Source: Hoeflea ulvae (GTDB lineage Bacteria > Pseudomonadota > Alphaproteobacteria > Rhizobiales > Rhizobiaceae). Taken from it: DNA of 64,000 nucleotides. Positions 1 to 12,875 of the stretch are shown piece after piece. A program made the position numbers and the translations under genes. The notes below the pieces were generated by a model that saw only the letters and a list, made by a program, of their open reading frames with translations, was not told the DNA's origin and searched no databases. Location: NCBI RefSeq assembly GCF_026619435.1, contig NZ_JAOVZQ010000001.1, positions 3,913,501-3,977,500 of the forward strand, written 5' to 3'. Every line of letters starts with the position of its first letter. Positions within the stretch are counted from its first letter, which is position 1.

Positions 1-441
1 GCCGCAACTGTCATTGACCCGCTTGAAATGATCGATGTCGATGACCATCAACGATTTTTCCCGGTGGCATTCGTCGAAAGCCTCGAGAAAGGCCCGGCGG
101 TTCAAGAGCCCCGACAGCATGTCGGTGCGGCTTAGCCGTTCGAGCTTCGCCCGCGAGACCCCGAGATCGTGAATGGCCAGGCCGACTGCCACATAGGCAA
201 TTCCCGACAGGATGAAGGTGATCGGCGGCGTCAGCACCGTGGCAATGACCAGTGCGGAAGACAGCGAATAGGGCAGCAGCCCGGACCAGTCGAGCAGCAG
301 ATGTGCGCAAACATTGAGCGCATAGGCCAGCAGCGACAGCTTGAACCCGACCCAGACCGCTTTGCGGACCACGTCCCGGTAGGAGTCAAATTCCGCGAAC
401 AACAGCTGTTTGATCACCCAATCGCGGGTCACGCGGATCAT
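1..441 (-). CDS. Membrane-anchored GGDEF-domain protein, 3' end outside window
   Basis: The first 147 codons of a probable diguanylate cyclase gene running off the left edge. The start is an ATG preceded by GGGAG about nine bases upstream. Residues about 28-95 hold at least two hydrophobic segments (VWVGFKLSLLAYALNVCAHL and a second stretch ending in GIAYVAVGLAI). These are followed by the classic entry to a GGDEF domain: LSRTDMLSGLLNRRAF and then VIDIDHFKRVNDSCG, which includes the metal/substrate aspartate region. The GGDEF motif itself is not in the window, so activity cannot be judged. It lies 130 bases downstream of murB in the same direction, where ddlB-ftsQAZ is often found in relatives. 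Confidence 0.85.
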   Translation of the reverse strand, partial: MIRVTRDWVIKQLLFAEFDSYRDVVRKAVWVGFKLSLLAYALNVCAHLLLDWSGLLPYSLSSALVIATVLTPPITFILSGIAYVAVGLAIHDLGVSRAKLERLSRTDMLSGLLNRRAFLEAFDECHREKSLMVIDIDHFKRVNDSCG

Positions 442-571
442 GAATGCACTCCCGGTTTACAAGCGCACCTTAAGATTCACCGGTTAAAATTATGCTTCCG
501 CGATTGCTTCGACGGGAAAGGCCGATGCGCCGTATCAGGACGCTTCTGCCCCGTTCCGGCACCCTGTGACG

Positions 572-1549
572 CTAAACCAGCTGGCCGAGAAATTCCTGCA
601 CCACCTGCCCCGGTTCGAACAGGCCCAGCCGCTTGATTTCCCACTCGAGTCGGATGCCCGACGTCTCCAGCACCCGGGCGCGCACGGTTTCGCCCAGATG
701 TTCGAGCTCATAGCCCGAAGCCTGGCCGGTGTTGATCATGAAATTGCAGTGCATGGGCGACATCTGCGCGCCGCCGACAGCCAGGCCGCGGCAGCCGGCT
801 TCGTCGATCACCTTCCAGGCCGAATGCCCTTCCGGGTTCTTGAAGGTCGAGCCGCCGGTCTTTTCGCGAATCGGCTGCACCGTCTCGCGGTGATGCTGAA
901 CTGCGTCCATCGCGGCGCGGATTTCATCCTTGCCTGCCGGCGTGCCCTCGAAGATGGCACGGGTGAAGATCAGGTCTTTCGGCGCCGAGGAATGCCGGTA
1001 GGCGTAGCCCATTTCGGCATTGGACAGCACATGCCGCTCGCCCTTGCGGTCGATGGCGTGCACCTCGACGACCCGCTCGCGGGTTTCCGAGCCATTGGCG
1101 CCGGCATTCATCCTGAGCGCCCCGCCGATGGCGCCCGGAATGCCGTGATAGAAATGAAACCCGCCAAGCCCGCTTTCCAGCGCCAGGGCAGCCAGATGCT
1201 TGTCGGGGCAGACCGCACCGGCAGCAAGCCGCGTATCGGAAACCTGCTCAGCCCGGCCAAAGCCCTTGGCCGAGAGCCGGATGACGACGCCGGGAATTCC
1301 GCCGTCGCGCACCAGGAGGTTGGAGCCGATGCCGACCGGCAGCGCCGGAATGTCTTCCGGCAGGGCCGCAAGGAATGTCGCCAGATCGTCTTCGTCGAGC
1401 GGCTGGAACAGCACCTCCGCCGGCCCGCCGGTGCGGAACCAGGTGATCTTCGACATGTCGGCATTGGCAGTCAGCCGGCCGCGCACCGCGCCGAGCCTGT
1501 CACCCAGCGACGTCAGAAGCTTATCGCCATCGACCTGCAGCGGCTTCAT
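572..1549 (-). CDS. murB: UDP-N-acetylenolpyruvoylglucosamine reductase MurB
   Basis: Cytoplasmic FAD enzyme that reduces the enolpyruvyl ether of UDP-GlcNAc to UDP-MurNAc, the second committed step of peptidoglycan synthesis. The 325-residue product carries the FAD-binding segment [12 protein letters not shown] (about 36-47), [13 protein letters not shown] (about 72-84), [20 protein letters not shown] near the catalytic serine region, and a C-terminal EWEIKRLG with the conserved glutamate. I chose the ATG at 1549 because it forms an ATGA overlap with the murC stop codon. A longer reading starting further upstream would run into murC. It is the last cell-wall gene of the cluster on this side. 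Confidence 0.97.
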   Translation of the reverse strand: MKPLQVDGDKLLTSLGDRLGAVRGRLTANADMSKITWFRTGGPAEVLFQPLDEDDLATFLAALPEDIPALPVGIGSNLLVRDGGIPGVVIRLSAKGFGRAEQVSDTRLAAGAVCPDKHLAALALESGLGGFHFYHGIPGAIGGALRMNAGANGSETRERVVEVHAIDRKGERHVLSNAEMGYAYRHSSAPKDLIFTRAIFEGTPAGKDEIRAAMDAVQHHRETVQPIREKTGGSTFKNPEGHSAWKVIDEAGCRGLAVGGAQMSPMHCNFMINTGQASGYELEHLGETVRARVLETSGIRLEWEIKRLGLFEPGQVVQEFLGQLV

Positions 1550-2976
1550 GCACCACCCCCGCCAACGGCTGCGGGCTTCAAGGCGGAAAGCTCCGCCGGC
1601 AATTGATTGGCCCACTGGGTGATCGTGCCCGCGCCAAGGCAGACGACATAGTCACCGGGCCGGGCAATCTCGGCGATCAGCGGCGCCAGTGCGGCCGGCC
1701 CGTCGATCAACCGCGCGTCGCGATGGCCGCCGGCCTTCAGGCTCGAAACCAGCGTGGCCGAATTGATGCCCTCGATCGGGTCTTCGCCGGCGGCATAGAC
1801 CGGCGCCATGATCACCGTGTCGGCATCGTTGAAACAGGCCGAGAAATCATCGAACAGGCTTTCAAGCCGGGTGTAGCGGTGCGGCTGGGCCACCGCGATG
1901 ACGCGCGACGGGCACGCATCGCGGGCCGCCGACAGCACTGCCTTGATTTCCACCGGGTGGTGGCCGTAGTCGTCAAAGATCTCGACACCGTTCCAGTTGC
2001 CGGTATTGGTGAAGCGGCGCTTGACCCCGCCGAACTGTCCCAGGCCGCTGGCAATCTGCTCCGGCGTCAGCCCCAGCTCATAGGCGACCGCAATGGCGGC
2101 GACCGCATTGGAGATATTGTGCTTGCCCGGCATCGGCAGCCGCAGATCCCTGAGCTCGACGCTCTCGCCGGTCTTGCGGCTGTGGATCACCACGTCGAAC
2201 ACCGACACCGGTCCGTCCATGCGGTGGTTGGAAAAACGCACATCCGATTGCGGGTTTTCACCATAGGTGATGACCCGGCGGTCCTCGATGCGGCTGACCA
2301 GCGCCTGCACTTCCGGATGGTCGAGACACATCACGCCAAATCCGTAGAACGGCACATTCTCGACGAAAGACCGGAACGCCGCACGCACGGCATCAAAGGT
2401 GCCGTAATGATCAAGATGCTCGGGATCGATATTGGTGATCACCGCGATGTCGGCCGGCAGCTTGAGGAAGGTGCCGTCGCTCTCATCGGCCTCGACCACC
2501 ATCCACTCGCCCTCGCCCATGCGCGCATTGGTGCCATAGGCATTGATGATGCCGCCATTGATCACGGTCGGATCCAGCCCGCCGGCTTCCAGCAGTGTCG
2601 CCACCATCGAGGTGGTTGTGGTCTTGCCATGGGTGCCGCCGATGGCGATCGCATTGCGGAAGCGCATCAGCTCGGCCAGCATTTCGGCGCGCCGCACCAC
2701 CGGGATCAGCCGCTCGCGCGCGGCCACCAGTTCCGGATTGTTCTTCTTGATCGCGGTCGAGACCACCACCACTTCGGCCTCGCCAAGATTGTCCGCCGCA
2801 TGGCCGATATGGACCTCGATGCCCTTGTCGCGCAGCCGCTGCACATTGGCGCTTTCCGATTGATCAGAGCCCTGCACCTTGTAGCCGAGATTGTTGAGAA
2901 CCTCTGCAATGCCGCTCATGCCGATGCCGCCAATGCCGACAAAATGAACAAGACCTATGGTTTGCGGCATTTTCAT
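1546..2976 (-). CDS. murC: UDP-N-acetylmuramate--L-alanine ligase MurC
   Basis: ATP-dependent cytoplasmic ligase that adds L-alanine to UDP-MurNAc. The 476-residue product has the N-terminal Rossmann-like [17 protein letters not shown] (about 11-27), the P-loop [10 protein letters not shown] (about 113-122), [12 protein letters not shown] and [11 protein letters not shown] of the Mur ligase central domain, and [10 protein letters not shown] of the C-terminal domain. Its length is normal for the family. It is coupled at both ends by four-base ATGA overlaps, with murG upstream and murB downstream, so translation of the three is probably linked. Confidence 0.98.
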   Translation of the reverse strand: MKMPQTIGLVHFVGIGGIGMSGIAEVLNNLGYKVQGSDQSESANVQRLRDKGIEVHIGHAADNLGEAEVVVVSTAIKKNNPELVAARERLIPVVRRAEMLAELMRFRNAIAIGGTHGKTTTTSMVATLLEAGGLDPTVINGGIINAYGTNARMGEGEWMVVEADESDGTFLKLPADIAVITNIDPEHLDHYGTFDAVRAAFRSFVENVPFYGFGVMCLDHPEVQALVSRIEDRRVITYGENPQSDVRFSNHRMDGPVSVFDVVIHSRKTGESVELRDLRLPMPGKHNISNAVAAIAVAYELGLTPEQIASGLGQFGGVKRRFTNTGNWNGVEIFDDYGHHPVEIKAVLSAARDACPSRVIAVAQPHRYTRLESLFDDFSACFNDADTVIMAPVYAAGEDPIEGINSATLVSSLKAGGHRDARLIDGPAALAPLIAEIARPGDYVVCLGAGTITQWANQLPAELSALKPAAVGGGGA

Positions 2977-4103
2977 GCGTGCGTGCTCCTGAATTGATCG
3001 GGGGTGATACCCCCCGCAATAGCTTCTGCCAGATCGGCAAGCAAGCGCGCCGCATCAGGTTTCCCTGTCGCCCTGGCGGCGGCTGCGGTGGCGGCAAGGC
3101 CGGTGGGATCGTTCATCCGGTCGGCAATCATGCCCGAAAGCACTTTCGGGGTCAGCTCGCCCTGCTTGATGACGCTGGCGCCGCCCATGGCCATAAGTGC
3201 TGCGGCATTGGCAGCCTGGTCATGGTCGAGCGCAAAGGGATAGGGCACCAGGATCGCGGAGCGGCCGATCACCGCGATTTCCGAAACCGTCGAGGCGCCC
3301 GAGCGCGAAATCACCAGATGCGCCGCCGCGATGCGCGAGGCCATGTCGTTAAAGAACGGCGAGACTTCGGCCTTGACGCCGAGCTCTTCAAGCCATGTCC
3401 TGAGATGGGCTTCATCTTCGGGGCGAGCCTGCTGGACCAGGTCCAGCCGCGCCCGCAGCTCCTGCGGCAGAAAGCCGATGGCCGCGGGAATGGCTTCCGA
3501 GAAGAACTGTGCACCCTGGCTGCCGCCGAACACCACCAGCCGGAACGTCTCGCCTGCCTCGGACGGGACATAGGGGATGTCCGCTGCCGCAATCACTTCC
3601 GGACGCACCGGGTTGCCGGTGATCACGATCTTGCTTGCATGCGCGCCCCTGCCTTCGGGCAGGAAGCCGCCGGCAATGGCCTTGACCCGGGAGGCCAGCG
3701 CCTTGTTGGCCCGGCCCATCACCGCGTTCTGCTCGTGCACCATTGTCGGCAGGCCGGCATTCGATGCCGCCAGCAAGGGCGGGATCGTCGGGTAGCCGCC
3801 AAAGCCGATCACCGCATCGGGCCGGATGGAGCGCATGAGCTTGCCGGCTTCGCGCACACCCTTGAACAGGGTCCACAGCGACTTGATCACCTTGACCGGG
3901 TTCTTCGACCCGATCGTCGCCGACCGCACCACATGGATTTCGGACGCCGGAAATGTGCCGGCGAACCGTGCCGCACGGCTGTCGGTGACCAGATGCACCC
4001 GGTGGCCCCGCGCGATGAGTTCATGTGCCAGCGCCTCGGCCGGAAACAGATGTCCGCCGGTGCCGCCCGCCGACAGCAGGAACAGTTTGCTCTCAGCCAT
4101 CAT
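2973..4103 (-). CDS. murG: UDP-N-acetylglucosamine--lipid I transferase MurG
   Basis: Glycosyltransferase (GT28) that transfers GlcNAc to lipid I to make lipid II at the inner face of the membrane. The 376-residue product shows the glycine-rich N-terminal loop [19 protein letters not shown] (about 11-29), [40 protein letters not shown] in the C-terminal half, and the UDP-GlcNAc-binding segment [16 protein letters not shown]. The start is two adjacent ATG codons one base after the ftsW stop. I annotate the first, but the second is equally possible. The stop overlaps the murC start as ATGA. Confidence 0.97.
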   Translation of the reverse strand: MMAESKLFLLSAGGTGGHLFPAEALAHELIARGHRVHLVTDSRAARFAGTFPASEIHVVRSATIGSKNPVKVIKSLWTLFKGVREAGKLMRSIRPDAVIGFGGYPTIPPLLAASNAGLPTMVHEQNAVMGRANKALASRVKAIAGGFLPEGRGAHASKIVITGNPVRPEVIAAADIPYVPSEAGETFRLVVFGGSQGAQFFSEAIPAAIGFLPQELRARLDLVQQARPEDEAHLRTWLEELGVKAEVSPFFNDMASRIAAAHLVISRSGASTVSEIAVIGRSAILVPYPFALDHDQAANAAALMAMGGASVIKQGELTPKVLSGMIADRMNDPTGLAATAAAARATGKPDAARLLADLAEAIAGGITPDQFRSTHA

Positions 4104-4104
4104 T

Positions 4105-5251
4105 CTATTCCGCCGCCACGGGAGCGGCCGGCCGGTAGACCGCGCGCGGCTGCGCCCGGCTTTCCGGTCTGCGCCGGGTCAGCGCCAGCATGAAGCCGGC
4201 AGTGATCGACACCGCGATCATCGAGGAGCCGCCATAGGAGATCAGCGGCAGGGTCATGCCCTTGGCCGGCAGCAATTCGAGATTGACACCGATATTGATG
4301 AAGGACTGGAAACCGATCAGCAACGCCAGCCCGGCCACCGCCAGGCGGGTGAAATCATCCTGTTCCCGGCCGGCGCGCATCAGGCCGCGAATGACCAGGA
4401 ATCCGAACAGCGCCACCAGGATCATGCAGAACACGATGCCGAATTCCTCTGCCGCTACGGAGAAGACGAAATCGGTGTGGCTGTCGGGCAGGATCCGCTT
4501 GATGGTGCCCTCGCCCGGCCCCTGGCCCAGCCAGTCCCCGCGAATGATCGCCTCGCGTGCCGTGTCAACCTGGAAACTGTCACCCTCACCGAACAGAAAC
4601 CCGTTGATGCGTTCGGCCACATGCGGGAACATGAAATAGGCCGAGACGAAGCCGGCCATGGCCAGACCGCCCAGCAGCACGATCCAGAACCAGGACATGC
4701 CGGCCATGAAGAACATGCCGCCCCAGACCGCGGCGGTCAGCATGGTCTGGCCAAGGTCAGGCTGGGCCACCAAGAGGGCCGCGACAATGCCGAAAAGAAT
4801 GATGGCAAACAGATTGCCGGGAATGTCGGGATGGCGCGAACGTTCCGAAAACAGCCAGGCGCACATCACCACGAAGGCCGGCTTCATGAATTCCGACGGC
4901 TGCACCGATACGCCGAGCACCGACATCCAGCGCCGCGAGCCCTTGATCTCGACGCCGAAAAACAGGGCCAGAACCATCATCGCGATCGACCCGATCAACA
5001 GGCCCAGGGCGGCGCGGCGCACCTGGCGCGGGCTGAGAAACGACACACCGACCATCACCAGCAGAGCCGGGATAAGGAAAATTCCGTGGCGTGTGACAAA
5101 GTGAAAACTGTCGAGCCCCAGCCGCTCCGCCACGGCCGGGCTGGCCGCAAAGGACAACATCAGCCCGATGCCCATCAGCCCGACGAAGACCGCGAGGAAC
5201 AGGCGGTCAATGGTCCAGAACCAGTCGGCGACCAGTCCGCGTTCGACTCGG

Positions 5252-5259
<8 letters not shown>
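4105..5259 (-). CDS. ftsW: Peptidoglycan glycosyltransferase FtsW
   Basis: SEDS-family polytopic membrane protein that polymerises lipid II at the division septum together with FtsI. The 384-residue product is strongly hydrophobic, with about ten membrane segments. It carries the family signatures [17 protein letters not shown]-like [12 protein letters not shown], and near the C-terminus [18 protein letters not shown] placed the start at the ATG of MVSRVERG because GGAG lies eight bases upstream and the overlap with murD is then only eight bases. Starts further upstream (MMSKAMEK, MEKTM) would overlap murD by up to 35 bases. Confidence 0.96.
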
Positions 5260-6673
<1,414 letters not shown>

Positions 6674-6677
6674 CGAT

Positions 6678-7781
6678 TCACCTCAGCTTCAGGGTCGCAA
6701 GCCCGATCATCGCGAGCCCGACCGAGATGATCCAGAACCGGACCACGATCTGGCTTTCGGTCCAGCCGAGTTTTTCGAAATGATGGTGGATCGGCGCCAT
6801 CAGGAAGACGCGCTTGCCGGTCATCTTGAACCAGCCAACCTGAATGATCACCGACAGCGCCTCAATGACGAACAGGCCGCCGATGATCGCCATGACGATC
6901 TCGTGCTTGGTGGCAACCGCCACGGTGCCGATCAGGCCGCCCAGCGCCAGCGAGCCGGTGTCGCCCATGAAGATCGCCGCCGGCGGCGCGTTGAACCACA
7001 AGAACCCGAGCCCGGCGCCGATCACTGCCCCGAGAATGACCGCCAGCTCACCGGTGCCGGGCACGAAATGGATCTGCAGGTAATTGGCGAACACGGCGTT
7101 ACCGGCGAGATAGGCGATGGCGCCAAAGGAGGCGGCGGCAATCATCACCGGCACGATGGCGAGTCCGTCGAGCCCGTCGGTCAGGTTGACCGCATTGCCG
7201 GCAGACACGATGACAAAGGCGCCGAAGACGATGAAGAAGAAGCCCAGATCGAACAGCAGGTCCTTGAAAAACGGAAATGCAACCGAGGTCCCGAACGTCG
7301 TGCCGTGGACGGTGGGCGCGGCCAGCGAGGCCTGCATGATGAAAAACACCGCGAGCCCGGCGATGATGAATTCCAGCCCGAGCCGCGCCTTGCCGGAAAA
7401 CCCCTTGTCGGTCTGCTTGGTGACCTTGAGATAGTCATCGTAAAAACCGATGGCGCCGAAGCCGAGGGTGACCAGCAGCGTCGTCACCACATAGACGCTC
7501 GACAGATCGGCCCACAACAGCGAGGAGCCGACGATGCCCGCCAGGATCATCAATCCGCCCATGGTCGGCGTGCCGGCCTTGAGGAAATGGGTCTGCGGTC
7601 CGTCGGCCCGGATCGGCTGGCCACGGCCCTGCCGCACCTTCAAAGAGGCGATGATTCGAGGTCCGAACAGAAACACAATCAGCGCCGCGGTGAACATTGC
7701 CGCCCCGGTCCTGAAGGTTATATATCTGAAAAGATTGAAAAACTGGGCCTTGTCCGCCAGATCCACCAACCAGATGAGCAT
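6678..7781 (-). CDS. mraY: Phospho-MurNAc-pentapeptide translocase MraY
   Basis: Integral membrane enzyme that transfers phospho-MurNAc-pentapeptide to undecaprenyl phosphate, giving lipid I. The 367-residue product has about ten hydrophobic segments and the catalytic signatures GFYDDYLKV (paired aspartates), [22 protein letters not shown] and the histidine motif [12 protein letters not shown]. Its size matches the family. It lies between the murE/murF gene and murD with short spacers of 21 and 4 bases. Confidence 0.98.
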   Translation of the reverse strand: MLIWLVDLADKAQFFNLFRYITFRTGAAMFTAALIVFLFGPRIIASLKVRQGRGQPIRADGPQTHFLKAGTPTMGGLMILAGIVGSSLLWADLSSVYVVTTLLVTLGFGAIGFYDDYLKVTKQTDKGFSGKARLGLEFIIAGLAVFFIMQASLAAPTVHGTTFGTSVAFPFFKDLLFDLGFFFIVFGAFVIVSAGNAVNLTDGLDGLAIVPVMIAAASFGAIAYLAGNAVFANYLQIHFVPGTGELAVILGAVIGAGLGFLWFNAPPAAIFMGDTGSLALGGLIGTVAVATKHEIVMAIIGGLFVIEALSVIIQVGWFKMTGKRVFLMAPIHHHFEKLGWTESQIVVRFWIISVGLAMIGLATLKLR

Positions 7782-7802
7782 ATGCTTCGGCCCCCGCGCC
7801 GT

Positions 7803-10703
7803 TTAATCTTGAGTGCTGCTGTCAGGCAGTGCCGTATACTTGTCAAGCAACGCCTTGACGATGCGTCCGAAGCCGATACCGAGCGAGGACTTGACCATCA
7901 CCACATCGCCGTCGCGCAGCACGCTCTTGAGATGCTCGGCCAGCCCGCCGGCGTCTTCGCGGTAGACCGTTTCGACATCGGCCCCCAATTCGTCGCGAAG
8001 CACCCGGATCTCGGCGCCTGCAAGGCACACCATGTCGACATTGGCATTGCGCAGGGGGGCAGCCAGATCGCGGTGCACCCGTTCCGAAAAACGCCCCATC
8101 TCCAGCATGTCGCCCAGAACCGCAATGCGCCGCCCGCGCAGCCGGACCGGCGTGTCGCGCAGCAGCTCGAGCGCCGCGCGCATCGAAGCCGGATTGGCAT
8201 TGTAGCTCTCGTCGATCAGCACGAAGCGTCCACCGTCGATCTGGAGCGTGTGGCGGGCGCCGCGGCCCTTTTCGGCCGCAATACCGGCAAGCGCATGGAT
8301 CGCCTTGGCCAGATCCGCTTCGACAAGCTGGACTGCACCCAGCACCGCAAGCGCGTTCTGCACCAGGTGACGCCCCGGCGCGCCGATCTTGACCACGATA
8401 TCCTCGCCGCCAATGCGGGCAGTGATGGTCGAACAATCGGCAAGCAGCTTGCAATTGAGCAGCCGGTAGTCCGATTTGGGATTTTCGCCGAAGGAATGAA
8501 CATTGCCGACGCCGAGTTCACCGGCGCGCTTCCGCAGCCAGCCATATTTGTCATTGTCGCGGTTGAGCAGCAGATGGCCCTGCTTGCCCAGCCCTTCCAT
8601 GATTTCCGATTTCGCGGCAGCGATCTCGGTCAGGTTCTTGAAATTGCCCATATGCGCCGCCGCGATCGTGGTGATGATCGCCACATGCGGGCGCACCATC
8701 TTGACCAGCGGACGGATTTCGCCGGGATGGTTCATGCCGATTTCGAACACGCCGAACCTTGCGCTTGCCGGCATCCGCGCCAGCGTGAGCGGCACGCCCC
8801 AATGATTGTTGAAGGACGCCGCGGACGCATGCACCTCGCCGCTGGGTTCAAGCGCATGGCGCAGCATTTCCTTGCTCGAGGTCTTGCCGACCGAGCCGGT
8901 GACGGCGATGATCTTCGCCTCCGAGCGGGCGCGCGAGGCGCGGCCCAGATCTTCAAGCGCTTCGAGCACATCATTGACGACGATCATCGGCGCCGTCACC
9001 CGGCCGAGCGCCGGCAATTTGGATTCCGACACCACCAGCAGGCTTGCGCCATTGGCCACGGCCACACTGGCGAAATCATGCCCGTCGAAGCGGTCGCCCT
9101 TGATGGCGAAGAAGGCATCGCCCTCGCCCGCCGTCCGGCTGTCGATCGAAATGCCGACGACGCCGTCGGGAAAATTCCCGACCGGGCGGCCGTTCATGGC
9201 TTCGACCATGTCCTGTGTGGTCCACAACAAGCTCATGCCTTGAGATCCTCCAGCGCCTTGCGAGATCTCTGCATGATCCGAGAAAGGCAGGACCTTGTCA
9301 CCCACGGTCTGTCCCTGCTCATGCCCCTTGCCCGCAACGATCAGGGTATCGCCGGCGTTCAGAAGCGCGACGGCCTGTCTGATCGCCTCGGCGCGGTCGC
9401 CGATCTCGGTGGCGCCACCGGCCGCTGCCATGATCTCGGCGCGCACCGCCGCCGGATCCTCGGAGCGCGGATTGTCGTCGGTGACGATCACCACATCGGC
9501 CAGCCGGCTGGCGATTTCGCCCATGATCGGCCGCTTGCCGCGATCCCGGTCTCCGCCGCAGCCAAACACCACGACGATGCGCCCGGTGGTGAACGGCCGC
9601 ACCGCCTCGAGCACATTTTCCAGCGCCTCGGGCTTGTGCGCGTAATCCACATAGGCCGGCGCGCCCTCAGCCGTCGAGCCGATCAGTTCGAGCCGGCCCG
9701 AGGCGCCAGTCAGATGCTCGAGCGCCGCCATCACCTGGTCTGCGGAAGTGCCGGTGGCGATTGCCATGCCGGCGGCGACCAGCGCGTTTGAAATCTGGAA
9801 ATCACCCGCCAGCGGCAGATGCACCTCGAATATGCGTCCGTCATAATGAATTTCTGCAATCTGCTTGTGGCGCAGATGCTCCACCCGCTTGAGGCTCAGG
9901 AACCCGCCCTTGCGGCCAACGGTGAGCACGCGCGCGCCGGCGCGTTCGGCAGCTTCGACAGCGCGCCCCGACCAGACGTCATCGGCAAAGATCACCGCCG
10001 GCGCACCCTTGGGCAGAAGCGTGTCGAACAGCCGCATCTTAGCGGCCATATAGGAGTCCATGTCCGGATGGTAGTCGAGATGATCGCGGCCGAGATTGGT
10101 AAACCCGGCAACGCAAAGCGCGACGCCGTCAAGCCGGCGCTGGTCGAGGCCGTGACTGGAGGCTTCCATCGCCGCATGGGTGACTCCTTCGCTGGCGAGA
10201 TCGGCGAGAAGCCGGTGCAATGCCACCGGATCGGGCGTGGTCAGCGTGCCGTAATCGACCCGGCCGGGCGCGACCACCCCGGTGGTGCCGATCATTGCGG
10301 CCTGTTCGCCGGCATGGGCCCAGATCTGGCGCAGGAATGAGGCGACCGAGGTCTTGCCGGCAGTGCCGGTGACGGCTGCGATGATGCGCGGCTGGGGGCC
10401 GAAAAATGCCGCCGCCATGCGCGCCAGCGCCAGCCGTGGATCGGCGGCCCGAAGCACCGGCACCGCGACGTCGGAGAGATCCGCATCGGGGCCCGCGACA
10501 ATGGCCACGGCGCCGCTGGTAATGGCCTGGAGTGCAAACCGTGCGCCGTCGGTCTTCACGCCGGACAGCGCAAAGAACACGAAACCCGGCTCGACCGCGC
10601 GGCTGTCGGCAGTCAGTCCGGTCACGGGCAGGTCATGCTCGGGCAACGGCCCGTTGGCAAAGCTTTCTGGCGGCAGAGCGGAAATCAGGGCGGACAGTTT
10701 CAT
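7803..10703 (-). CDS. murE/murF: MurE-MurF continuous frame (bifunctional Mur ligase or single-base frameshift)
   Basis: One uninterrupted 966-codon frame. Residues 1 to about 488 are MurE (adds meso-DAP to UDP-MurNAc-L-Ala-D-Glu) and 490-966 are MurF (adds D-Ala-D-Ala). MurE shows the P-loop [13 protein letters not shown] (about 111-123) and the DAP-selecting DNPR motif inside [11 protein letters not shown]. MurF shows [15 protein letters not shown] and [15 protein letters not shown]. The start is the ATG of [10 protein letters not shown], because sequence upstream does not resemble MurE. At the junction a second frame still encodes RKALEDLKA followed by a stop that would overlap the MurF ATG at 9236 as ATGA, and GGAGG still precedes that ATG. 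So this looks like two ancestral genes joined by one inserted base near 9263. A real fusion (one is known in Bordetella) and a sequencing error both fit. Confidence 0.93.
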   Translation of the reverse strand: MKLSALISALPPESFANGPLPEHDLPVTGLTADSRAVEPGFVFFALSGVKTDGARFALQAITSGAVAIVAGPDADLSDVAVPVLRAADPRLALARMAAAFFGPQPRIIAAVTGTAGKTSVASFLRQIWAHAGEQAAMIGTTGVVAPGRVDYGTLTTPDPVALHRLLADLASEGVTHAAMEASSHGLDQRRLDGVALCVAGFTNLGRDHLDYHPDMDSYMAAKMRLFDTLLPKGAPAVIFADDVWSGRAVEAAERAGARVLTVGRKGGFLSLKRVEHLRHKQIAEIHYDGRIFEVHLPLAGDFQISNALVAAGMAIATGTSADQVMAALEHLTGASGRLELIGSTAEGAPAYVDYAHKPEALENVLEAVRPFTTGRIVVVFGCGGDRDRGKRPIMGEIASRLADVVIVTDDNPRSEDPAAVRAEIMAAAGGATEIGDRAEAIRQAVALLNAGDTLIVAGKGHEQGQTVGDKVLPFSDHAEISQGAGGSQGMSLLWTTQDMVEAMNGRPVGNFPDGVVGISIDSRTAGEGDAFFAIKGDRFDGHDFASVAVANGASLLVVSESKLPALGRVTAPMIVVNDVLEALEDLGRASRARSEAKIIAVTGSVGKTSSKEMLRHALEPSGEVHASAASFNNHWGVPLTLARMPASARFGVFEIGMNHPGEIRPLVKMVRPHVAIITTIAAAHMGNFKNLTEIAAAKSEIMEGLGKQGHLLLNRDNDKYGWLRKRAGELGVGNVHSFGENPKSDYRLLNCKLLADCSTITARIGGEDIVVKIGAPGRHLVQNALAVLGAVQLVEADLAKAIHALAGIAAEKGRGARHTLQIDGGRFVLIDESYNANPASMRAALELLRDTPVRLRGRRIAVLGDMLEMGRFSERVHRDLAAPLRNANVDMVCLAGAEIRVLRDELGADVETVYREDAGGLAEHLKSVLRDGDVVMVKSSLGIGFGRIVKALLDKYTALPDSSTQD
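9245..9251 (-). promoter_or_regulatory. Preserved ribosome binding site for internal MurF start
   Basis: Inside the continuous murE/murF frame, a GGAGG sits about ten bases upstream of an in-frame ATG at 9236 that begins [14 protein letters not shown], the expected N-terminus of MurF. A stand-alone 477-residue MurF could therefore still be made even if the fused frame is genuine. Confidence 0.6.
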
Positions 10704-10782
10704 GAAATGCACTGGTCTTTCGTGGTCGCTGTGGATGGCGGTTCGGGTTCGGCTGGTGCTGACCTGCCCGCCAGTTGTGTTA

Positions 10783-12519
10783 TCAGTATGACAGGGACAA
10801 TTCCTGCGCGCCGCTTCCGAATTGCGGTTTGACGCCGAGAAAGCCCGCCGAGCGGCGAATGACGGCACTAACCATCGGCGCCGCATTCAGGCCTGCTGTG
10901 GCCGAGTGCATGCCTTCCTCGGGCTTGGGCTCGTCCACCACCACCAGCACGACATATTGCGGATCGTCGATCGGAAATGCCGACAGGAAGGCGTTGAACC
11001 GCACCGCCGAGGAATAGCGGCCATTGACCACCTTTTCCGCCGTACCGGTCTTGCCGCCGACATGAAAGCCTTCGACTTCCGCGCGCCGGCCCGAGCCCTT
11101 GGCGACATTCAGCTCCATCAGGTAGCGCATGCTGTCGCTGGTGGCGGGCGAGATCACATTGACGGCGACCTTGTTGGCTTCCTCGACCGTGCGCGGCAGG
11201 AATGTCGGCTCGATCAGCTTGCCGCCATTCATCAGCGCGGCGGCGGCAACGGCGGTCTGCAACGGTGTCGTCGACACGCCATGGCCGAAGGAAATGGTGA
11301 TCGAATTGATTTTCTTCCAGACATCGGGCTGGTGCGGCGTCGCCACTTCCGGCAGTTCGGTCTGCATCCGCGACAGCAGTCCCAGGCGGGTGAGAAACTC
11401 CTGGTGCCCGTCAATGCCGACCAGATCGGCCATGCGGGCGGTGCCGATATTGGAGGAATAGATGAAGATTTCCGGCACTGAGAGCACCCGGTTCTTGCCG
11501 TGGAAATCGCGGATGGTGAAGCCGCCGATGCGGATCGATCCGCGCGCATCGAAGGAATCGGAAATTTTCACCTTGCCCGAATCGAGCGCCATGGCGGTGG
11601 TAAACGCCTTGAAGGTGGAGCCCATCTCATAGGTGCCTGCCGACATCCGGTTGAGCCGGTCCTTTTGCAGCGCTTCCACCGGATTGTTCGGATCGTAATC
11701 TGGCAGCGACGACATGCCGACCACTTCGCCGGTGTGAACATTGAGCACGACGCCGGCGGCGGCGATCGCCTTGTAGCGGTCCATGGCCGCGGCGAGCTCG
11801 TCGCGCAGCACATGCTGGACCCGAAGATCCAGCGACAGCTTGACCGGCTTCATGTCCTCATTGACCGTCATGCCGGCGGCGGCGAGATCGCCAAGCCCCT
11901 GCCCGTCGACATATTTTTCCATGCCGGCAATGCCGCGATTGTCGATATTGACGTGGCCGACGACATGCGAGGCTGTCGGTCCACCGGGGTAAAACCGCCG
12001 CGTTTCCGGCCGGAAGCCGATGCCGGGAATGCCCAGCGACAGGATCTGGCTCTGCTGCTTCGGGGTGAGTTGCCGTCGCAGCCACTGGAATCTCGAATTC
12101 GATGACAGCTTGCGATGAATGCCGCGCATGTCGAGATCGGGCAGCACTGTGGCAAGCAGCTCGACGGCCTCGTCGGCATCAACGATCTTGTTGGGTTCGG
12201 CAAACAGCGACACGGTACGAATGTCGGTGGCCAGCACCTCGCCATTGCGGTCGACGAGATCGGGGCGCGAGATCAGCAACTGGTCGGCGCGCTGGATCGA
12301 TGACACGGTTTCGGGCGAACGCATGCCATACTGGACAAGCCGCGCGCCGATGACGGAATAGATCACACCGAAACAGGCGATGGCGATGATGATGCGGTTT
12401 CGCGCCTGGGCGCCCTGCGCCTTGCGCACGCCCTCGAATTCGCGCTGGGAGCGGCTGTGGCCCTCCGCGGGGTGGCTGTCTGACATGCTGCCGGAGATAA
12501 AGTTGCCCAGGGTTCTCAT
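10783..12519 (-). CDS. ftsI: Septal peptidoglycan transpeptidase FtsI (PBP3)
   Basis: Class B penicillin-binding protein that cross-links septal peptidoglycan in the periplasm, anchored by one N-terminal membrane helix ([20 protein letters not shown], about 42-61). In the 578-residue product the dimerisation domain is followed by the transpeptidase with the active-site serine in [14 protein letters not shown], the SxN motif in [14 protein letters not shown], and KTG in [12 protein letters not shown]. The start is taken at the ATGA overlap with the ftsL stop. The N-terminal 40 residues are polar and cytoplasmic. murE begins 79 bases after the stop. Confidence 0.97.
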   Translation of the reverse strand: MRTLGNFISGSMSDSHPAEGHSRSQREFEGVRKAQGAQARNRIIIAIACFGVIYSVIGARLVQYGMRSPETVSSIQRADQLLISRPDLVDRNGEVLATDIRTVSLFAEPNKIVDADEAVELLATVLPDLDMRGIHRKLSSNSRFQWLRRQLTPKQQSQILSLGIPGIGFRPETRRFYPGGPTASHVVGHVNIDNRGIAGMEKYVDGQGLGDLAAAGMTVNEDMKPVKLSLDLRVQHVLRDELAAAMDRYKAIAAAGVVLNVHTGEVVGMSSLPDYDPNNPVEALQKDRLNRMSAGTYEMGSTFKAFTTAMALDSGKVKISDSFDARGSIRIGGFTIRDFHGKNRVLSVPEIFIYSSNIGTARMADLVGIDGHQEFLTRLGLLSRMQTELPEVATPHQPDVWKKINSITISFGHGVSTTPLQTAVAAAALMNGGKLIEPTFLPRTVEEANKVAVNVISPATSDSMRYLMELNVAKGSGRRAEVEGFHVGGKTGTAEKVVNGRYSSAVRFNAFLSAFPIDDPQYVVLVVVDEPKPEEGMHSATAGLNAAPMVSAVIRRSAGFLGVKPQFGSGAQELSLSY

Positions 12520-12872
12520 GGTTTCACCGATCCCGTTGTCAATTCTGCATCCGTTCCGCTTTCGGCCAGCTGCGGTTCAAAATCGCTTGCCCTGCCCGGC
12601 AATTCGTCCGGCTGGGCCATCTGCTCGGGCTCTATCGGCCTCAGGCCGAGTTCCGTTTCGAACGCCGTGGACAGCCGCTGCAGCCGCGAGGGCTGATTGA
12701 GCAGGCTCCAGTCAGCCTCCAGAAGGTCGATTGTCTCTTCCTGCAGCCGAATTTCGGCCTGAAGCTCGCGGACATCCTCGAGCTTCTCTTCGGCGGCGTG
12801 CTTGATCTGGTAGGTGACTGTGGCCGCGGCGATCATCGCGCCAACCAGCACCAGGTCGAGAGTTCGCAACAT
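12516..12872 (-). CDS. ftsL: Cell division protein FtsL
   Basis: A 118-residue small bitopic protein with an N-terminal membrane helix (LDLVLVGAMIAAATVTYQI, about 5-23). A heptad-like coiled-coil stretch follows (HAAEEKLEDVRELQAEIRLQ onward) and includes the WSLLNQPSRLQRL segment typical of alphaproteobacterial FtsL. Its place between rsmH and ftsI fits the family. It would join the FtsQ-FtsB-FtsL subcomplex of the divisome. The tail after about residue 70 is acidic and probably unstructured. The stop overlaps the ftsI start by four bases. Confidence 0.9.
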   Translation of the reverse strand: MLRTLDLVLVGAMIAAATVTYQIKHAAEEKLEDVRELQAEIRLQEETIDLLEADWSLLNQPSRLQRLSTAFETELGLRPIEPEQMAQPDELPGRASDFEPQLAESGTDAELTTGSVKP

Positions 12873-12875
12873 GAC

